Positions 48,847 to 57,147 of a stretch of DNA of 64,000 nt are shown here, piece after piece. Each line of letters begins with the position of its first letter. Positions within the stretch are counted from its first letter, which is position 1. A model generated the notes under the pieces. The model did no database searches. It was not told the origin of the DNA and was given only the letters and a program-made list of their open reading frames with translations. The stretch covers positions 5,332,001-5,396,000 of the forward strand of contig OY970367.1 in assembly GCA_963718635.1 (NCBI GenBank), read 5' to 3'. A program made the translations under genes and the position numbers. The DNA comes from JAIOQJ01 sp963718635. GTDB taxonomy: Bacteria > Planctomycetota > Planctomycetia > Gemmatales > Gemmataceae.

Positions 48847-50179
48847 GATTTGGGTGATTGCCTGCCGGGATTATCGTGCCGCGGTTCGCAGCAAAGCATT
48901 TATCGTCACGATGGTGTTGATGCCGGTGTTAATGACGATCAGTTTCGGCATTCAACTTCTCTTCAAGAACCTTGAAGACATGAAGGAGAAACATTATGCC
49001 GTCGTCGATCGCACGGGCGGCGCGATTGCCCGCGCGCTGGAAGTGAAAGCCGAACAATATAATCAGCGCGAGGCGTTCAACCAGGAAAGCAGTAAACAGA
49101 TTCATTCGCGCATCAAGCTCGAGATCATCCCGCCTTCAGACGACTCCCCGGAGGCTATCGCCAAGCAGCGATTTGGCTTGTCGCAGCGTGTGGACCGCGA
49201 CGAATTTGAAGGGATCCTCGAAATCGGGGCCGACATTTTTGCGTTGCCGGAGAGCACGGCCGAACAGCGCAATGACGCCCACACCGTCCGCTTTCAAGCG
49301 AAGAAGCCCACGCAGCAGGAGTTCCAACAGTGGGCGCGGCAGGCGGTGAATTCGGCCGTTCAAGTGAAACGCTTCACCGATAAAAAGCTCGATCAACATG
49401 AAGTGGAGATGTTGCAGACGCCGGTGCCGCTGCGATACACGGCACTGACGAAACAGACTGGCGATAGCCAATACGAGGACATCAGTGAAGGGGCGCAAGT
49501 TGCTAATTTCCTGTTGCCCGCCGTGCTTATCGGCATGATGTTCATGCTGATCATGGTTGGCGCAGACCCCGGCCATGCAAGGAATCGTCGAGGAGAAGGC
49601 CCAGCGCATTGCCGAGGTTTTGCTTGGCTCGGTAACGCCTTTTCAATTGATGGCCGGGAAACTGATCGGCGTCATCGGGGTATCGATGACCATGGCGGCA
49701 GTCTATTTGATTGGGGGATATGTCGTTGCCGATCGATATGGCGTAGCCGAGATGCTCTCGCCCGCTCTTCTCGCTTGGTTCTTGCTGTTCCTGGTAATGG
49801 CTCTGTTGATTTTCGGGTCGTTGTTTATTGCCGTCGGCGCAGCAGCCGGCGATGCGAAAGACACGCAAACTCTGTTGATGCCGATCATGCTGATCGCTTC
49901 CCTGCCGTTCTTTGCCTTGGGTCCCATCATGCAGGATCCGAATGGCAAGATTGCCGTGGTCTGCTCCTACTTCCCTTTTGCAACGCCGATGCTGCTGGTA
50001 GCGCGGCAATCAGTGCCGCCGGGGGTGCCGCTGTGGCAAATGGTTTCGGGCAGCGCCATCGTTCTGGGCACAACGCTTTTTTGCGTCTGGGCTGCCGGGA
50101 GAATCTTCCGCGTCGGCATCTTGATGCAGGGCAAAGGCCCCGCTTTGCCGATCTATTTCGCTGGGTGTTTAAGGGGTAG
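48839..50179 (+). CDS. ABC transporter permease, NatB-like, two frame breaks
   Basis: ATG 48839 opens MRKIWVIACRDYRAAVRSKAF, the N-terminus of ABC-2 permeases of the NatB type, with one N-terminal helix, a large periplasmic domain, then about six helices. The first break is at TTGGCGCAGACC (49557-49564): adding one C restores GGCGCC and joins MLIMVGA to QTPAMQGIVEEKAQRIAEVL, a conserved family region. The end reads LPIYFAGCLRG in the second frame, but adding one C near 50160 gives FRWVFKG and a stop at 50177-50179, the more typical end. Without it, translation ends at 50204. Confidence 0.85.
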   Translation: MRKIWVIACRDYRAAVRSKAFIVTMVLMPVLMTISFGIQLLFKNLEDMKEKHYAVVDRTGGAIARALEVKAEQYNQREAFNQESSKQIHSRIKLEIIPPSDDSPEAIAKQRFGLSQRVDRDEFEGILEIGADIFALPESTAEQRNDAHTVRFQAKKPTQQEFQQWARQAVNSAVQVKRFTDKKLDQHEVEMLQTPVPLRYTALTKQTGDSQYEDISEGAQVANFLLPAVLIGMMFMLIMVGADPGHARNRRGEGPAHCRGFAWLGNAFSIDGRETDRRHRGIDDHGGSLFDWGICRCRSIWRSRDALARSSRLVLAVPGNGSVDFRVVVYCRRRSSRRCERHANSVDADHADRFPAVLCLGSHHAGSEWQDCRGLLLLPFCNADAAGSAAISAAGGAAVANGFGQRHRSGHNAFLRLGCRENLPRRHLDAGQRPRFADLFRWVFKG

Positions 50180-50201
50180 CTGGCGAATCAGGCTAAATCA
50201 T

Positions 50202-50333
50202 TAGCCACGGATTAAACACAGAAGAAACACGGATGAAAACCGAAGACGTTTTATCAGGGCGAGTTGTTGAGGATGGACAAAGGGGTTTGTTTTAATCCGT
50301 GTTTTTTCTCTTTTTATTCCGCGGCTAACGCAT
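50202..50333. repeat. TAGCCACGGATTAAACAC inverted repeat
   Basis: Arms TTAGCCACGGATTAAACACA and TTTTAATCCGTG...CGCGGCTAA face each other over about 50 bases. A better-paired copy is at 62103-62200. Such repeats are scattered in many planctomycete and other genomes. Nothing else is visible between 50180 and 50383. Confidence 0.75.
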
Positions 50334-50383
50334 TTTAATCTATTATCTACTGCCAACCTACTTGCCCCGGCTCCGAGCGCAAA

Positions 50384-51406
50384 TTACTCACTCTTTGGTT
50401 CCAAGCCTAGCAATCGGTCGAGCTCGTCATGCGCGCCGGTTTCGCGGATGATTTGGCGCATCAACTCTGGAAAGGGCATGGCGCCGAGTCGAACAGCTCG
50501 CTTCAACAAGAATGGAATGGGGCTATGCGGCTCGATCGTTTGCAAGGCATTGGCGATTTGATCCAGTTGTCGATAAAGCTCTTCGCGGTTTGTCTTGCCG
50601 ACCGGGCCTGCTACAGACTGTTCATCTGAGGCACTCTCTTCGCTTTCTCCGGTCGTTTCTTCTGGCGTAGTGAAGGCGCCCATCCCGCGTCGTCGCATGA
50701 TTTCAGCAAGCATGTCTCGATAATGTTTCAGGGACTGCCCGATGTTCGATGGGTTCTCTTCGGTGGTGAGATCGGGCGAAGCGTCCTTCATCTTTTCGTC
50801 AAGAACTTTACCGAGGCTATGCAGTTCGGCCACCGCTGCCTGCATGTCGTCGTGGATCTCTTTCAGTTTTTTGACATCAGCCAGAGGAATCGCCGTTTCG
50901 AATTCCGCCAGCCGAGCGGTCGATTTCCAGTCGTAATAACTGTAAGCTTCGCCACGAACGCGGATGACGGGAATGCCGGCAATGGCAGCAGGAAAGCGGG
51001 CCCCGCGGGTGGTGTCGTTCAGCCATTTGAAGGGGCCTTCACGAACTTCCATTCCTTCGCCCTCTTCGGGAGTTGGATGGAGACGGTCCCAGCAATTTTC
51101 AACGAGCAAGCGAAGCAGCTTGAAGCCATCCCGCAGGCCGGCGAAGTCGTGCTTGCGGGTAAGCGCCTCGACCAACCGCACCGCTAACAGAAGATCTTTG
51201 GATGAATTAGCCAATGCGTCAGACGACAGATCAATAATCGCTTTCCAATCGGCCCGCCGATCTGCCGTCGATGGTTCGAGCGGGTCGGGTTCCAGCCGGG
51301 CTTTATCGAGACGTTCGCGCACCGAAAAGGAAAGTGGCTGCCCTGCCGGGTCGGCGCCGGGAATGGGAGCAATGAGGCTCGCAAAATCGAGAAGTTCGAC
51401 AGACAT
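50384..51406 (-). CDS. tssA: Type VI secretion TssA-like protein
   Basis: 340 residues from ATG 51406 (MSVELLDFASLIAPIPGADP). The N-terminal ImpA/TssA region is clear: PAGQPLSFSVRERLDKAR, then ADWKAIIDLSSDAL and FKLLRLLVENCWDRLHPTPE. The linker is acidic and the C-terminus is a short helical domain (ALQTIEPHSPIPFLLKRAVRLG). In type VI secretion systems TssA primes baseplate and tube assembly. No other tss gene is in the window. It may be a stand-alone planctomycete TssA, or part of a system elsewhere in the genome. Confidence 0.88.
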   Translation of the reverse strand: MSVELLDFASLIAPIPGADPAGQPLSFSVRERLDKARLEPDPLEPSTADRRADWKAIIDLSSDALANSSKDLLLAVRLVEALTRKHDFAGLRDGFKLLRLLVENCWDRLHPTPEEGEGMEVREGPFKWLNDTTRGARFPAAIAGIPVIRVRGEAYSYYDWKSTARLAEFETAIPLADVKKLKEIHDDMQAAVAELHSLGKVLDEKMKDASPDLTTEENPSNIGQSLKHYRDMLAEIMRRRGMGAFTTPEETTGESEESASDEQSVAGPVGKTNREELYRQLDQIANALQTIEPHSPIPFLLKRAVRLGAMPFPELMRQIIRETGAHDELDRLLGLEPKSE

Positions 51407-51424
51407 GAAAGTTCCGGTCTGAAA

Positions 51425-51435
51425 AGGGCAGGGGG
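51425..51435 (+). other. Polar motif AGGGCAGGGGG (KOPS-like)
   Basis: Plus strand, in the short gap upstream of tssA; it points right. Confidence 0.55.
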
Positions 51436-51496
51436 CTTCCGAGAGACGTTGCAAATAATGTATCGAATTGCGGAAATGAACCAACGGGGCGAATTT

Positions 51497-51576
51497 TGGC
51501 GAGCCGGGAGTGAAGGCGACTGGAGTGAAGGCGACTGGAGCGTTTTTCTCCGGTCGCTGACGCTCCCGGCTCGGCA
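51497..51576. repeat. GGCGAGCCGGGAG hairpin with internal duplication
   Basis: The left arm TTGGCGAGCCGGGAG is followed by GTGAAGGCGACTGGA twice, before the right arm CCGGTCGCTGACGCTCCCGG. The hairpin belongs to the family at 16012, 43409 and 46375. A small extra GAAAA/CTGACGCT copy follows to 51620. Confidence 0.75.
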
Positions 51577-51756
51577 AAACTGTATCGCCATTCTCCAATC
51601 GCTGACGCTCGCGCTCGCCGAAAATGCCCCAACTGCGCAATGTAACCCGCTCGTAACAAGGCGGCCCTTCAAGCTGTTTCCGCAATCCCTTTTATCACCT
51701 GCTTCGTTTATAGTTCAGGAGAAGAGATCGATTCGTCGTTAAAAGTGAGGTGTCCC

Positions 51757-54228
51757 ATGCGTCGTCTGCTTTCGTGTTGCCTGTTAGTGTTGGCTCTTTC
51801 AGGACCCGCCTTCGGCCATGGCATGTTGATTCCGGAAGACAAGGCATTGCCTCCTTTGGCGATGGTTCATCACCGGGTGCTGATCGACATTCAAGATCAA
51901 GTCGCCGTCACCACAGTCGAGCAGGCTTTTCGCAATCATACGAATCGACAACTCGAAGCGACCTATATTTTTCCGCTGCCCAAAGGCGCCAACGTGAACA
52001 AGTTCACCATGTGGGTGGATGGCAAGGAACAAGCCGGCGAATTGCTCGACGCCAAGAAAGCGGGAGAGGTCTATCAAAGCATCGTGCGGCGGACTCAAGA
52101 CCCGGGCTTGCTCGAATACATCGGCAACAACATGATGCGCTTAAAGGTTTTTCCGGTGCTTCCCCACGTCGACCAAAAAGTGAAGATTAGCTTCACCTCG
52201 CTTGCGCCGCAAGACAATGGCGTAGTCGAATACGTATACCCGATGAAGACCGACGGCAAGGCGACCAAAACGCTCGAAGAGTTTTCAATCAAAGCAACGT
52301 TGAAATCGCAACATCCGATCCAGAACATTTATAGCCCGACCCACGCGATCAATATCGCCCGCGCCGGCGATAAAGAAGCGACCATGACCTTCGAGCGCAG
52401 CCAGGCGCTGCTCGATAAAGATTTCACGCTTTTCTACAGTTTGGGCAGTAAAGAAATCGGCATCACTCCGCTGATGCACAAGCCGTTGACTTCGGAAGAC
52501 GGCTATGTGCTCCTGCTTATTTCTCCGCAGCTGGAAAGCTCAAAGACTAACATTATTCCGCGCGATATGGTGTTGGTGCTCGATACATCAGGCAGCATGG
52601 ATGCCGTGAAGATGGAGCAAGCGCGCAAGGCGTTGCGCTATTGTTTGAATAATTTGAACAGCCAGGATCGCTTCGCCGTCGTCAGTTTCGCAACGAGCGT
52701 ACGCAAATATCGCGATGCGCTGGTGGAAGCGAACAGCGAACAGGTGGAAAACGCGAAGAAATGGGTGGATGGCCTAAAGGCAGGGGGTGGCACCGCCATG
52801 CAGGCGGCGCTTGATGCCGCGCTCGATCTGCGCACCAAAGACGAAGGACGATCTTTCACGGTTGTCTTCTTTACCGATGGCCAGCCGACGTTGGGCGAAA
52901 TGAAGCCACAGAACATTCTCAAAAATGTGGCCGCGAAAAACAGTGCGAATACTCGGCTATTCACCTTTGGCGTCGGCGATGACGTGAACACGACTTTTCT
53001 CGATCAATTGGCCGAGACAACCCGAGCCGTAAGCACCTACGTGCGGCCGGCGGAAGACATTGAAACTAAGGTTGCCAGTCTTTACGGCAAAATTAGTCAT
53101 CCCGTGCTGGCCAATGTGAAATTGACTACCAGTGAGAATATACGACTCTACGAAACCTATCCCCAACAGTTGCCCGATCTATTCTGGGGCTCGCAATTAG
53201 TAGTATTAGGGAAATATACGGGCGATGGTCCGGCCTCCATTAGACTCTCAGGATTCGTCGGCAAAGAGGCTAAGGATTTTGCCTACGACGTCAAATTCCC
53301 AGGCCGAACGACCGACGACAAAGATTTCGTCGAGAATCTCTGGGCCCGCCGCAAAGTCGGCTTTCTGCTCGACCAGATTCGTTCCAATGGCGAACAGAAA
53401 GAACTGATGGACGAAATGATGACGCTGGCAAAGAAGTATGGCATTGCTACGCCTTATACCAGCTTTCTCGTGGTTCCCGATGCACCGATGCCGGTTGTTG
53501 GCCTTCCTTCCCCAGGCGGCAAGCCTTCCCCCGTTCTTCATCCGCAATCAGGTGATGCCCCTGTACTGTACTTCAACCGTCTCGGCGCTGAAGGCCAGCA
53601 GGAAGAAATGAAAAAGCCAACTCAAGTAATCGATTTCGCGAAGAGCGTGCAAGCGCAGCCCGACGCAACCGGCCGGAAACGCCAGCAGTACGAAGATGAA
53701 AAGCTGGCAAAGCAAGAGCGAACGCTGGAAGCTGCAGCGAAGAGTGAAAAGAAAGATGCGCGTGAACGGGATCAGGATCAACTCCTCACCAAGGTCAAAG
53801 AAGCCCGGGCTAATTTCAAGAGCTATGAGCAAGCTCGCCAATGGCTCAACCAGAATGACCTGAAGAACGTTCAAGGCGGCAACGCCACCGCTGTCGATGT
53901 TGCGATGTGCTCTAATAATCTCCGCTGCCAGGATCGGCTTACGCAGACGGCCATGCGAAATGTCTACGGCCGTAACTGTTTGGAAGTCGGCGGTGTCTGG
54001 ATCGATGAAGGCTATCGGCCCGACATGAAGACCGTGGTGGTGAAAGCGCAAAGCGACGCTTACTTCCAGATCCTCAACAACAACCCGAAGATGAAGGACG
54101 TTTATCGGCTCGGCAATTACGTGGTCTACGTCACGCCGAGCAAAGTCGCCTTGATCATCGATTCGAACGACGGCAAGGAAAAGATGACGGACGAAGAGAT
54201 CGCAACGATGTTCGTCGCGGCAAAGTGA
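51757..54228 (+). CDS. VIT and von Willebrand A domain protein
   Basis: 823 residues. Signal peptide (RRLLSCCLLVLALSGPAFG), VIT domain at about 20-150 (VTTVEQAFRNHTNRQLEATYIFPLPKG in parts), VWA domain at about 275-450 with metal-ion motif DTSGSMDAVKM (DxSxS) and the later TDGQPT, then a C-terminal half without a known fold. Residues 640-700 are charged coiled coil (KKPTQVIDFAKSVQAQ, LAKQERTLEAAAKSEKKDA). The last 90 residues have two cysteines in CSNNLRCQD. In planctomycetes VIT-VWA proteins are secreted or surface proteins whose partners are unknown. A hairpin terminator-like repeat lies just downstream. Confidence 0.9.
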   Translation: MRRLLSCCLLVLALSGPAFGHGMLIPEDKALPPLAMVHHRVLIDIQDQVAVTTVEQAFRNHTNRQLEATYIFPLPKGANVNKFTMWVDGKEQAGELLDAKKAGEVYQSIVRRTQDPGLLEYIGNNMMRLKVFPVLPHVDQKVKISFTSLAPQDNGVVEYVYPMKTDGKATKTLEEFSIKATLKSQHPIQNIYSPTHAINIARAGDKEATMTFERSQALLDKDFTLFYSLGSKEIGITPLMHKPLTSEDGYVLLLISPQLESSKTNIIPRDMVLVLDTSGSMDAVKMEQARKALRYCLNNLNSQDRFAVVSFATSVRKYRDALVEANSEQVENAKKWVDGLKAGGGTAMQAALDAALDLRTKDEGRSFTVVFFTDGQPTLGEMKPQNILKNVAAKNSANTRLFTFGVGDDVNTTFLDQLAETTRAVSTYVRPAEDIETKVASLYGKISHPVLANVKLTTSENIRLYETYPQQLPDLFWGSQLVVLGKYTGDGPASIRLSGFVGKEAKDFAYDVKFPGRTTDDKDFVENLWARRKVGFLLDQIRSNGEQKELMDEMMTLAKKYGIATPYTSFLVVPDAPMPVVGLPSPGGKPSPVLHPQSGDAPVLYFNRLGAEGQQEEMKKPTQVIDFAKSVQAQPDATGRKRQQYEDEKLAKQERTLEAAAKSEKKDARERDQDQLLTKVKEARANFKSYEQARQWLNQNDLKNVQGGNATAVDVAMCSNNLRCQDRLTQTAMRNVYGRNCLEVGGVWIDEGYRPDMKTVVVKAQSDAYFQILNNNPKMKDVYRLGNYVVYVTPSKVALIIDSNDGKEKMTDEEIATMFVAAK

Positions 54229-54241
54229 AGGAACTCAAACT

Positions 54242-54267
54242 CCCTGCCCTGCGTCAGCAGGGCAGGG
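54242..54267. terminator. Possible hairpin terminator after the VIT/VWA gene
   Basis: CCCTGCCCTGC and its complement GCAGGGCAGGG around GTCA, fourteen bases after the stop codon, followed by GGGTATG rather than a T run. The right arm contains one of the polar AGGGCAGGGGG motifs. Confidence 0.5.
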
Positions 54268-54269
54268 GG
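54259..54269 (+). other. Polar motif AGGGCAGGGGG (KOPS-like)
   Basis: Plus strand, the right arm of the hairpin after the VIT/VWA gene. The left arm is the complementary AGGGCAGGGA, which lacks the G run, so the polar 11-mer itself is present once. Confidence 0.5.
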
Positions 54270-54335
54270 GTATGATATTGCTACGAAGGCAGTTCAGAAT
54301 AATTGTTGAACTAAGTTGTAAATTAAGCTAATCAC

Positions 54336-54668
54336 TCAACAAATTTCGATCAATGACTCTCCCGAGGTGACCTTCATCTTTGCCTCGCCAAGTTGACCGC
54401 CTAGGATCTCGCGGAGCCGCGCATTCGAAGTGTTCCCGCAAGTCAACCATAAAACTTGCGGGGGAGGACCAAGCCGCTTTTGTAAATCGACAAAATCCTT
54501 GTCCTTTGTCATGATTACAACTTCCGCCGATCGCGCAGCTTGAAAGATCTCCATATCGGTTGCGTCGCGCAAGCCTAAGTCACGGACTGCGCGTGCTTCA
54601 ATGCCAAAGGTGTTAGTTATCCAGGCTGCAACGGAAGGGGACAACTGAGCATCCAGCCAGATAGTCAT
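54336..54668 (-). CDS. DUF5615 PIN-like nuclease domain protein
   Basis: 110 residues. The opening MTIWLDAQLSPSVAAWI, acidic residue at D6 and the core VVIMTKDKDFVDLQ match DUF5615 (PIN-like), whose members pair with DUF433 proteins as presumed toxin-antitoxin modules. The gene starts within the last four bases of the DUF433 gene (ATGA overlap). The product would be an RNase if active. A tail (GESLIEIC) follows the usual end. Confidence 0.85.
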   Translation of the reverse strand: MTIWLDAQLSPSVAAWITNTFGIEARAVRDLGLRDATDMEIFQAARSAEVVIMTKDKDFVDLQKRLGPPPQVLWLTCGNTSNARLREILGGQLGEAKMKVTSGESLIEIC

Positions 54669-54889
54669 GCAACTTTCTCGCGAGGGGTCATACTGCGGCT
54701 TGCAAATTGCAAGCAGGCGATAACGTCCTCTCGTTCCAAATCGGGCATTTCTTCCACGATCTGCGTCACATTTAAATCATTTGCCAATAAGTCAAGCACA
54801 TCGCTTACGCGGATTCGCATACCGCGAACGCACGGTCTGCCGCCACATTGGGCCGGGTCCACTGTAATACGATCGCTGATGTAGGTCAT
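54665..54889 (-). CDS. DUF433 antitoxin-like protein
   Basis: 74 residues from ATG 54889. DUF433 motif: RITVDPAQCGGRPCVRGMRI then VSDVLDLLANDLNVTQIVEE and DLEREDVIACLQFA, a winged or three-helix DNA-binding fold. It is the usual upstream partner of DUF5615 and should be the antitoxin and repressor. An ATG further upstream at 55081 opens a longer frame, but the first 64 residues of that look non-native. Confidence 0.88.
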   Translation of the reverse strand: MTYISDRITVDPAQCGGRPCVRGMRIRVSDVLDLLANDLNVTQIVEEMPDLEREDVIACLQFASRSMTPREKVA

Positions 54890-55184
54890 GATTGAACCTT
54901 CCGAAAGTGGCTCGCGTTCAAAAAGTTGACGATAAGCAGTTCTTGCTGTCGTTTCAAGTGGACTGTCAAACGTCGGACTCGACCATCGGGCACCGGCGCG
55001 GCTAGTTAACGTATGGCGCTTATCGACCACGTCTGCTGCCAGCTTATCATTGCTTCCGATGCTGGCGCGTCCGGCTAACACTGCACGATCCGCAAAAAGC
55101 CGGCGTTCATCAATTCGAAAAAAGCAAACCGAAAAATTTTTATTTTCGCTTCTGTCTTTCTCTGCGCGGGCATTTCACCACAAT

Positions 55185-55195
55185 AGGGCAGGGGG
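55185..55195 (+). other. Polar motif AGGGCAGGGGG (KOPS-like)
   Basis: Plus strand, about 45 bases upstream of the ferredoxin-NADP reductase gene; it points right. Confidence 0.55.
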
Positions 55196-55237
55196 GAGGC
55201 GTGCGCTTCCTCGTTCGCGCAACCAGGATGATGTTTC

Positions 55238-56170
55238 ATGCTTCCCGAACAGATGGCGGAATCGCGAGCCAAGCGCTACAACGGCACGGTCGTATCGGTC
55301 CGGAAGACGCATTCGGACCTGATGATTCTCCGAGTGAAATCGGATTTTCCGCGTCCGCCGCATCTGCCGGGGCAATATTGCACCCTCGGCTTGGGCAATT
55401 GGGAGCCGCGTATGCCCGGCTGCCAGGATGAAAACCTAAAGCCCGAAGATGAAGCGAAAGTAACGCGCCGGGCTTACTCCATCAGCTGTTCAATGGCCGA
55501 CGAGCAGGGGAGAGTGCTCGATGTCGCCGGCTTGGACTACCTCGAATTCTACGTCGTCCTCGTTCGCGAAAACCCGGATGGCCGGCCGCCCGCGCTCACG
55601 CCCCGACTATTTATGCTCAACCCCGGCGACCGAATTGCCGTCGGCGAGAAAATCGCTGGACACTACACGCTCGAGAGCGTCAAGGATGGCGACAACGTTG
55701 TATTCCTCGGCACGGGAACCGGCGAAGCGCCGCACAACTATATGTTGTGGGAATTGCTGAAGCGTGGACACCGTGGCCGTATTCTCTCGGCTTCGTGCGT
55801 GCGCTTTCGCAAAGATCTCGGTTACATCAACATCCACGAAGCGCTCGGCAAGGCTTTTCCCCACTACAAGTATTTACCCCTGACGACGCGCGAAGCGGCT
55901 ACCGTTCAGCACAAGGTCTATATCCAGGATTTGATCACCAGCGGGCAGCTCGAAGAACAACTGGGCGCCAAGCTCGACCCGGCCAACACTCATGTATTCT
56001 TGTGCGGCAATCCGAAGATGATCGGCGTGCCGGTCAAAGATGCGGTCACTGGCGAGCGAGGGTATCCCATACCCGTTGGGGTTATCGAACTCCTGGAAAA
56101 TCGCGGTTTCAAAGTAGACAATCATGCAGCCAAGATCAAAGGCAGCATCCATTTTGAAGAATATTGGTAA
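55238..56170 (+). CDS. Ferredoxin--NADP reductase family protein
   Basis: 310 residues. The FAD-binding motif is RRAYSISCS (R-x-Y-S), and the later GTGTGEAPHNYML binds NADP. Residue arrangement HLPGQYCTLGLG fits the N-terminal beta barrel of FNR. C-terminal GSIHFEEYW ends in a tryptophan that stacks on FAD, where plant-type FNR has tyrosine. It should transfer electrons between NADPH and ferredoxin or flavodoxin. It lies in a plus-strand run with the kinase and accA. Also plausible: a flavin reductase of similar fold. Confidence 0.87.
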   Translation: MLPEQMAESRAKRYNGTVVSVRKTHSDLMILRVKSDFPRPPHLPGQYCTLGLGNWEPRMPGCQDENLKPEDEAKVTRRAYSISCSMADEQGRVLDVAGLDYLEFYVVLVRENPDGRPPALTPRLFMLNPGDRIAVGEKIAGHYTLESVKDGDNVVFLGTGTGEAPHNYMLWELLKRGHRGRILSASCVRFRKDLGYINIHEALGKAFPHYKYLPLTTREAATVQHKVYIQDLITSGQLEEQLGAKLDPANTHVFLCGNPKMIGVPVKDAVTGERGYPIPVGVIELLENRGFKVDNHAAKIKGSIHFEEYW

Positions 56171-56195
56171 CGACCGCAGCGGAACGAAATAGAGC

Positions 56196-56206
56196 AGGGC
56201 AGGGGG
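56196..56206 (+). other. Polar motif AGGGCAGGGGG (KOPS-like)
   Basis: Plus strand, directly upstream of the kinase start; it points right and lies 2.0 kb from the dif-like pair. Confidence 0.55.
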
Positions 56207-56211
56207 GTGAA

Positions 56212-57096
56212 ATGGCGGCTACCAGTGGCGAGATCATCGAAGGCTATCGCTTGCGCGGCTTGCTGCACAACGCGCCGGCCGGGTCACAAGTGTATGAAGT
56301 GGTCGAGACGCGCAGCAACCGGCACTTCGCGATGAAGATTCTGCTTCCAGAGGCCGCGGCCAAGTCGGAAGATCGCGAAATGCTCTTCAACGAAGCTGAA
56401 GCCGGCATCAAGCTGCGTCACGAAAATGTGATCCATATTCAGAAAGTTTGCCGCGATGAAAAACATCCGTTCTTCATCATGGAGTTTTTCCCGTCCGGCA
56501 GCTTGCGATCCAAGTTGATGGCCAAGGACATGCCGTTCATCAAAGAACACGCACGTAAGATTTTCAAACAGCTTTCCGTCGGCCTGGCTTACATGCATGG
56601 CAGCGGCTGGGTTCACCGCGACGTGAAACCGGATAACGTTCTAGTTAATGCATCGGGCCAATTGCGGATCATCGACTTTGCGATTTCAGCGCGCATGCCG
56701 ACAGGCTTTGCCAAATGGTTTTACCGCAAGAGCAAAGCGCAGGGAACGCCGAGCTACATGTCGCCGGAACAGGCTCGCGGAGAGATGCCGGAACCGCGGG
56801 CGGATATTTACAGTTTGGGCGCGACCTTTTACGAGTTGCTGACAGGCAGGCCGCCGTTTCGCGGCACTTCGATTCAAGACCTTCTCAATAAGCAAGTCGC
56901 CGCCAAGCCCGACCCCCCGAAAATTTACAACCCGGACATCAGCGACGAGATGTCCGCGCTCATCGTAAAGATGTTAGCCAAGAAGCGCGAGGACCGCCCG
57001 CAATCGTGCCACGACGTGATGATCGCTCTGCGCAAAATCAAGATATACAAGTCGCAGCCGATTCCGCCGGACGACGAACAGCAGGGGATGGGATAA
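56212..57096 (+). CDS. Serine/threonine protein kinase with DFA in place of DFG
   Basis: 294 residues from ATG 56212, behind GGGGGG. Subdomain motifs in order: FAMKILLPEAA (ATP-binding Lys), HRDVKPDNVLVN (catalytic loop), IIDFAISARMP (DFG position is DFA), GTPSYMSPEQARGE and DIYSLGATFYELLTG. Length is only the kinase domain plus a short tail (SQPIPPDDEQQGMG), with no membrane helix. Planctomycetes carry many such kinases. The glycine-to-alanine change is known in some active bacterial kinases, so activity is not excluded. It may signal to FHA proteins such as the one at 23076. Confidence 0.92.
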   Translation: MAATSGEIIEGYRLRGLLHNAPAGSQVYEVVETRSNRHFAMKILLPEAAAKSEDREMLFNEAEAGIKLRHENVIHIQKVCRDEKHPFFIMEFFPSGSLRSKLMAKDMPFIKEHARKIFKQLSVGLAYMHGSGWVHRDVKPDNVLVNASGQLRIIDFAISARMPTGFAKWFYRKSKAQGTPSYMSPEQARGEMPEPRADIYSLGATFYELLTGRPPFRGTSIQDLLNKQVAAKPDPPKIYNPDISDEMSALIVKMLAKKREDRPQSCHDVMIALRKIKIYKSQPIPPDDEQQGMG

Positions 57097-57147
57097 CGCA
57101 ACGGAGACTTGCGAGGTCGCAAGCTGTAGAGACAGGAGCACGAACCG

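Noticed and set aside
54242..54249. Left arm of the hairpin after the VIT/VWA gene as a motif pointing left
   Set aside because: It is AGGGCAGGGA on the minus strand, without the G run, and probably exists because it pairs with the right arm.
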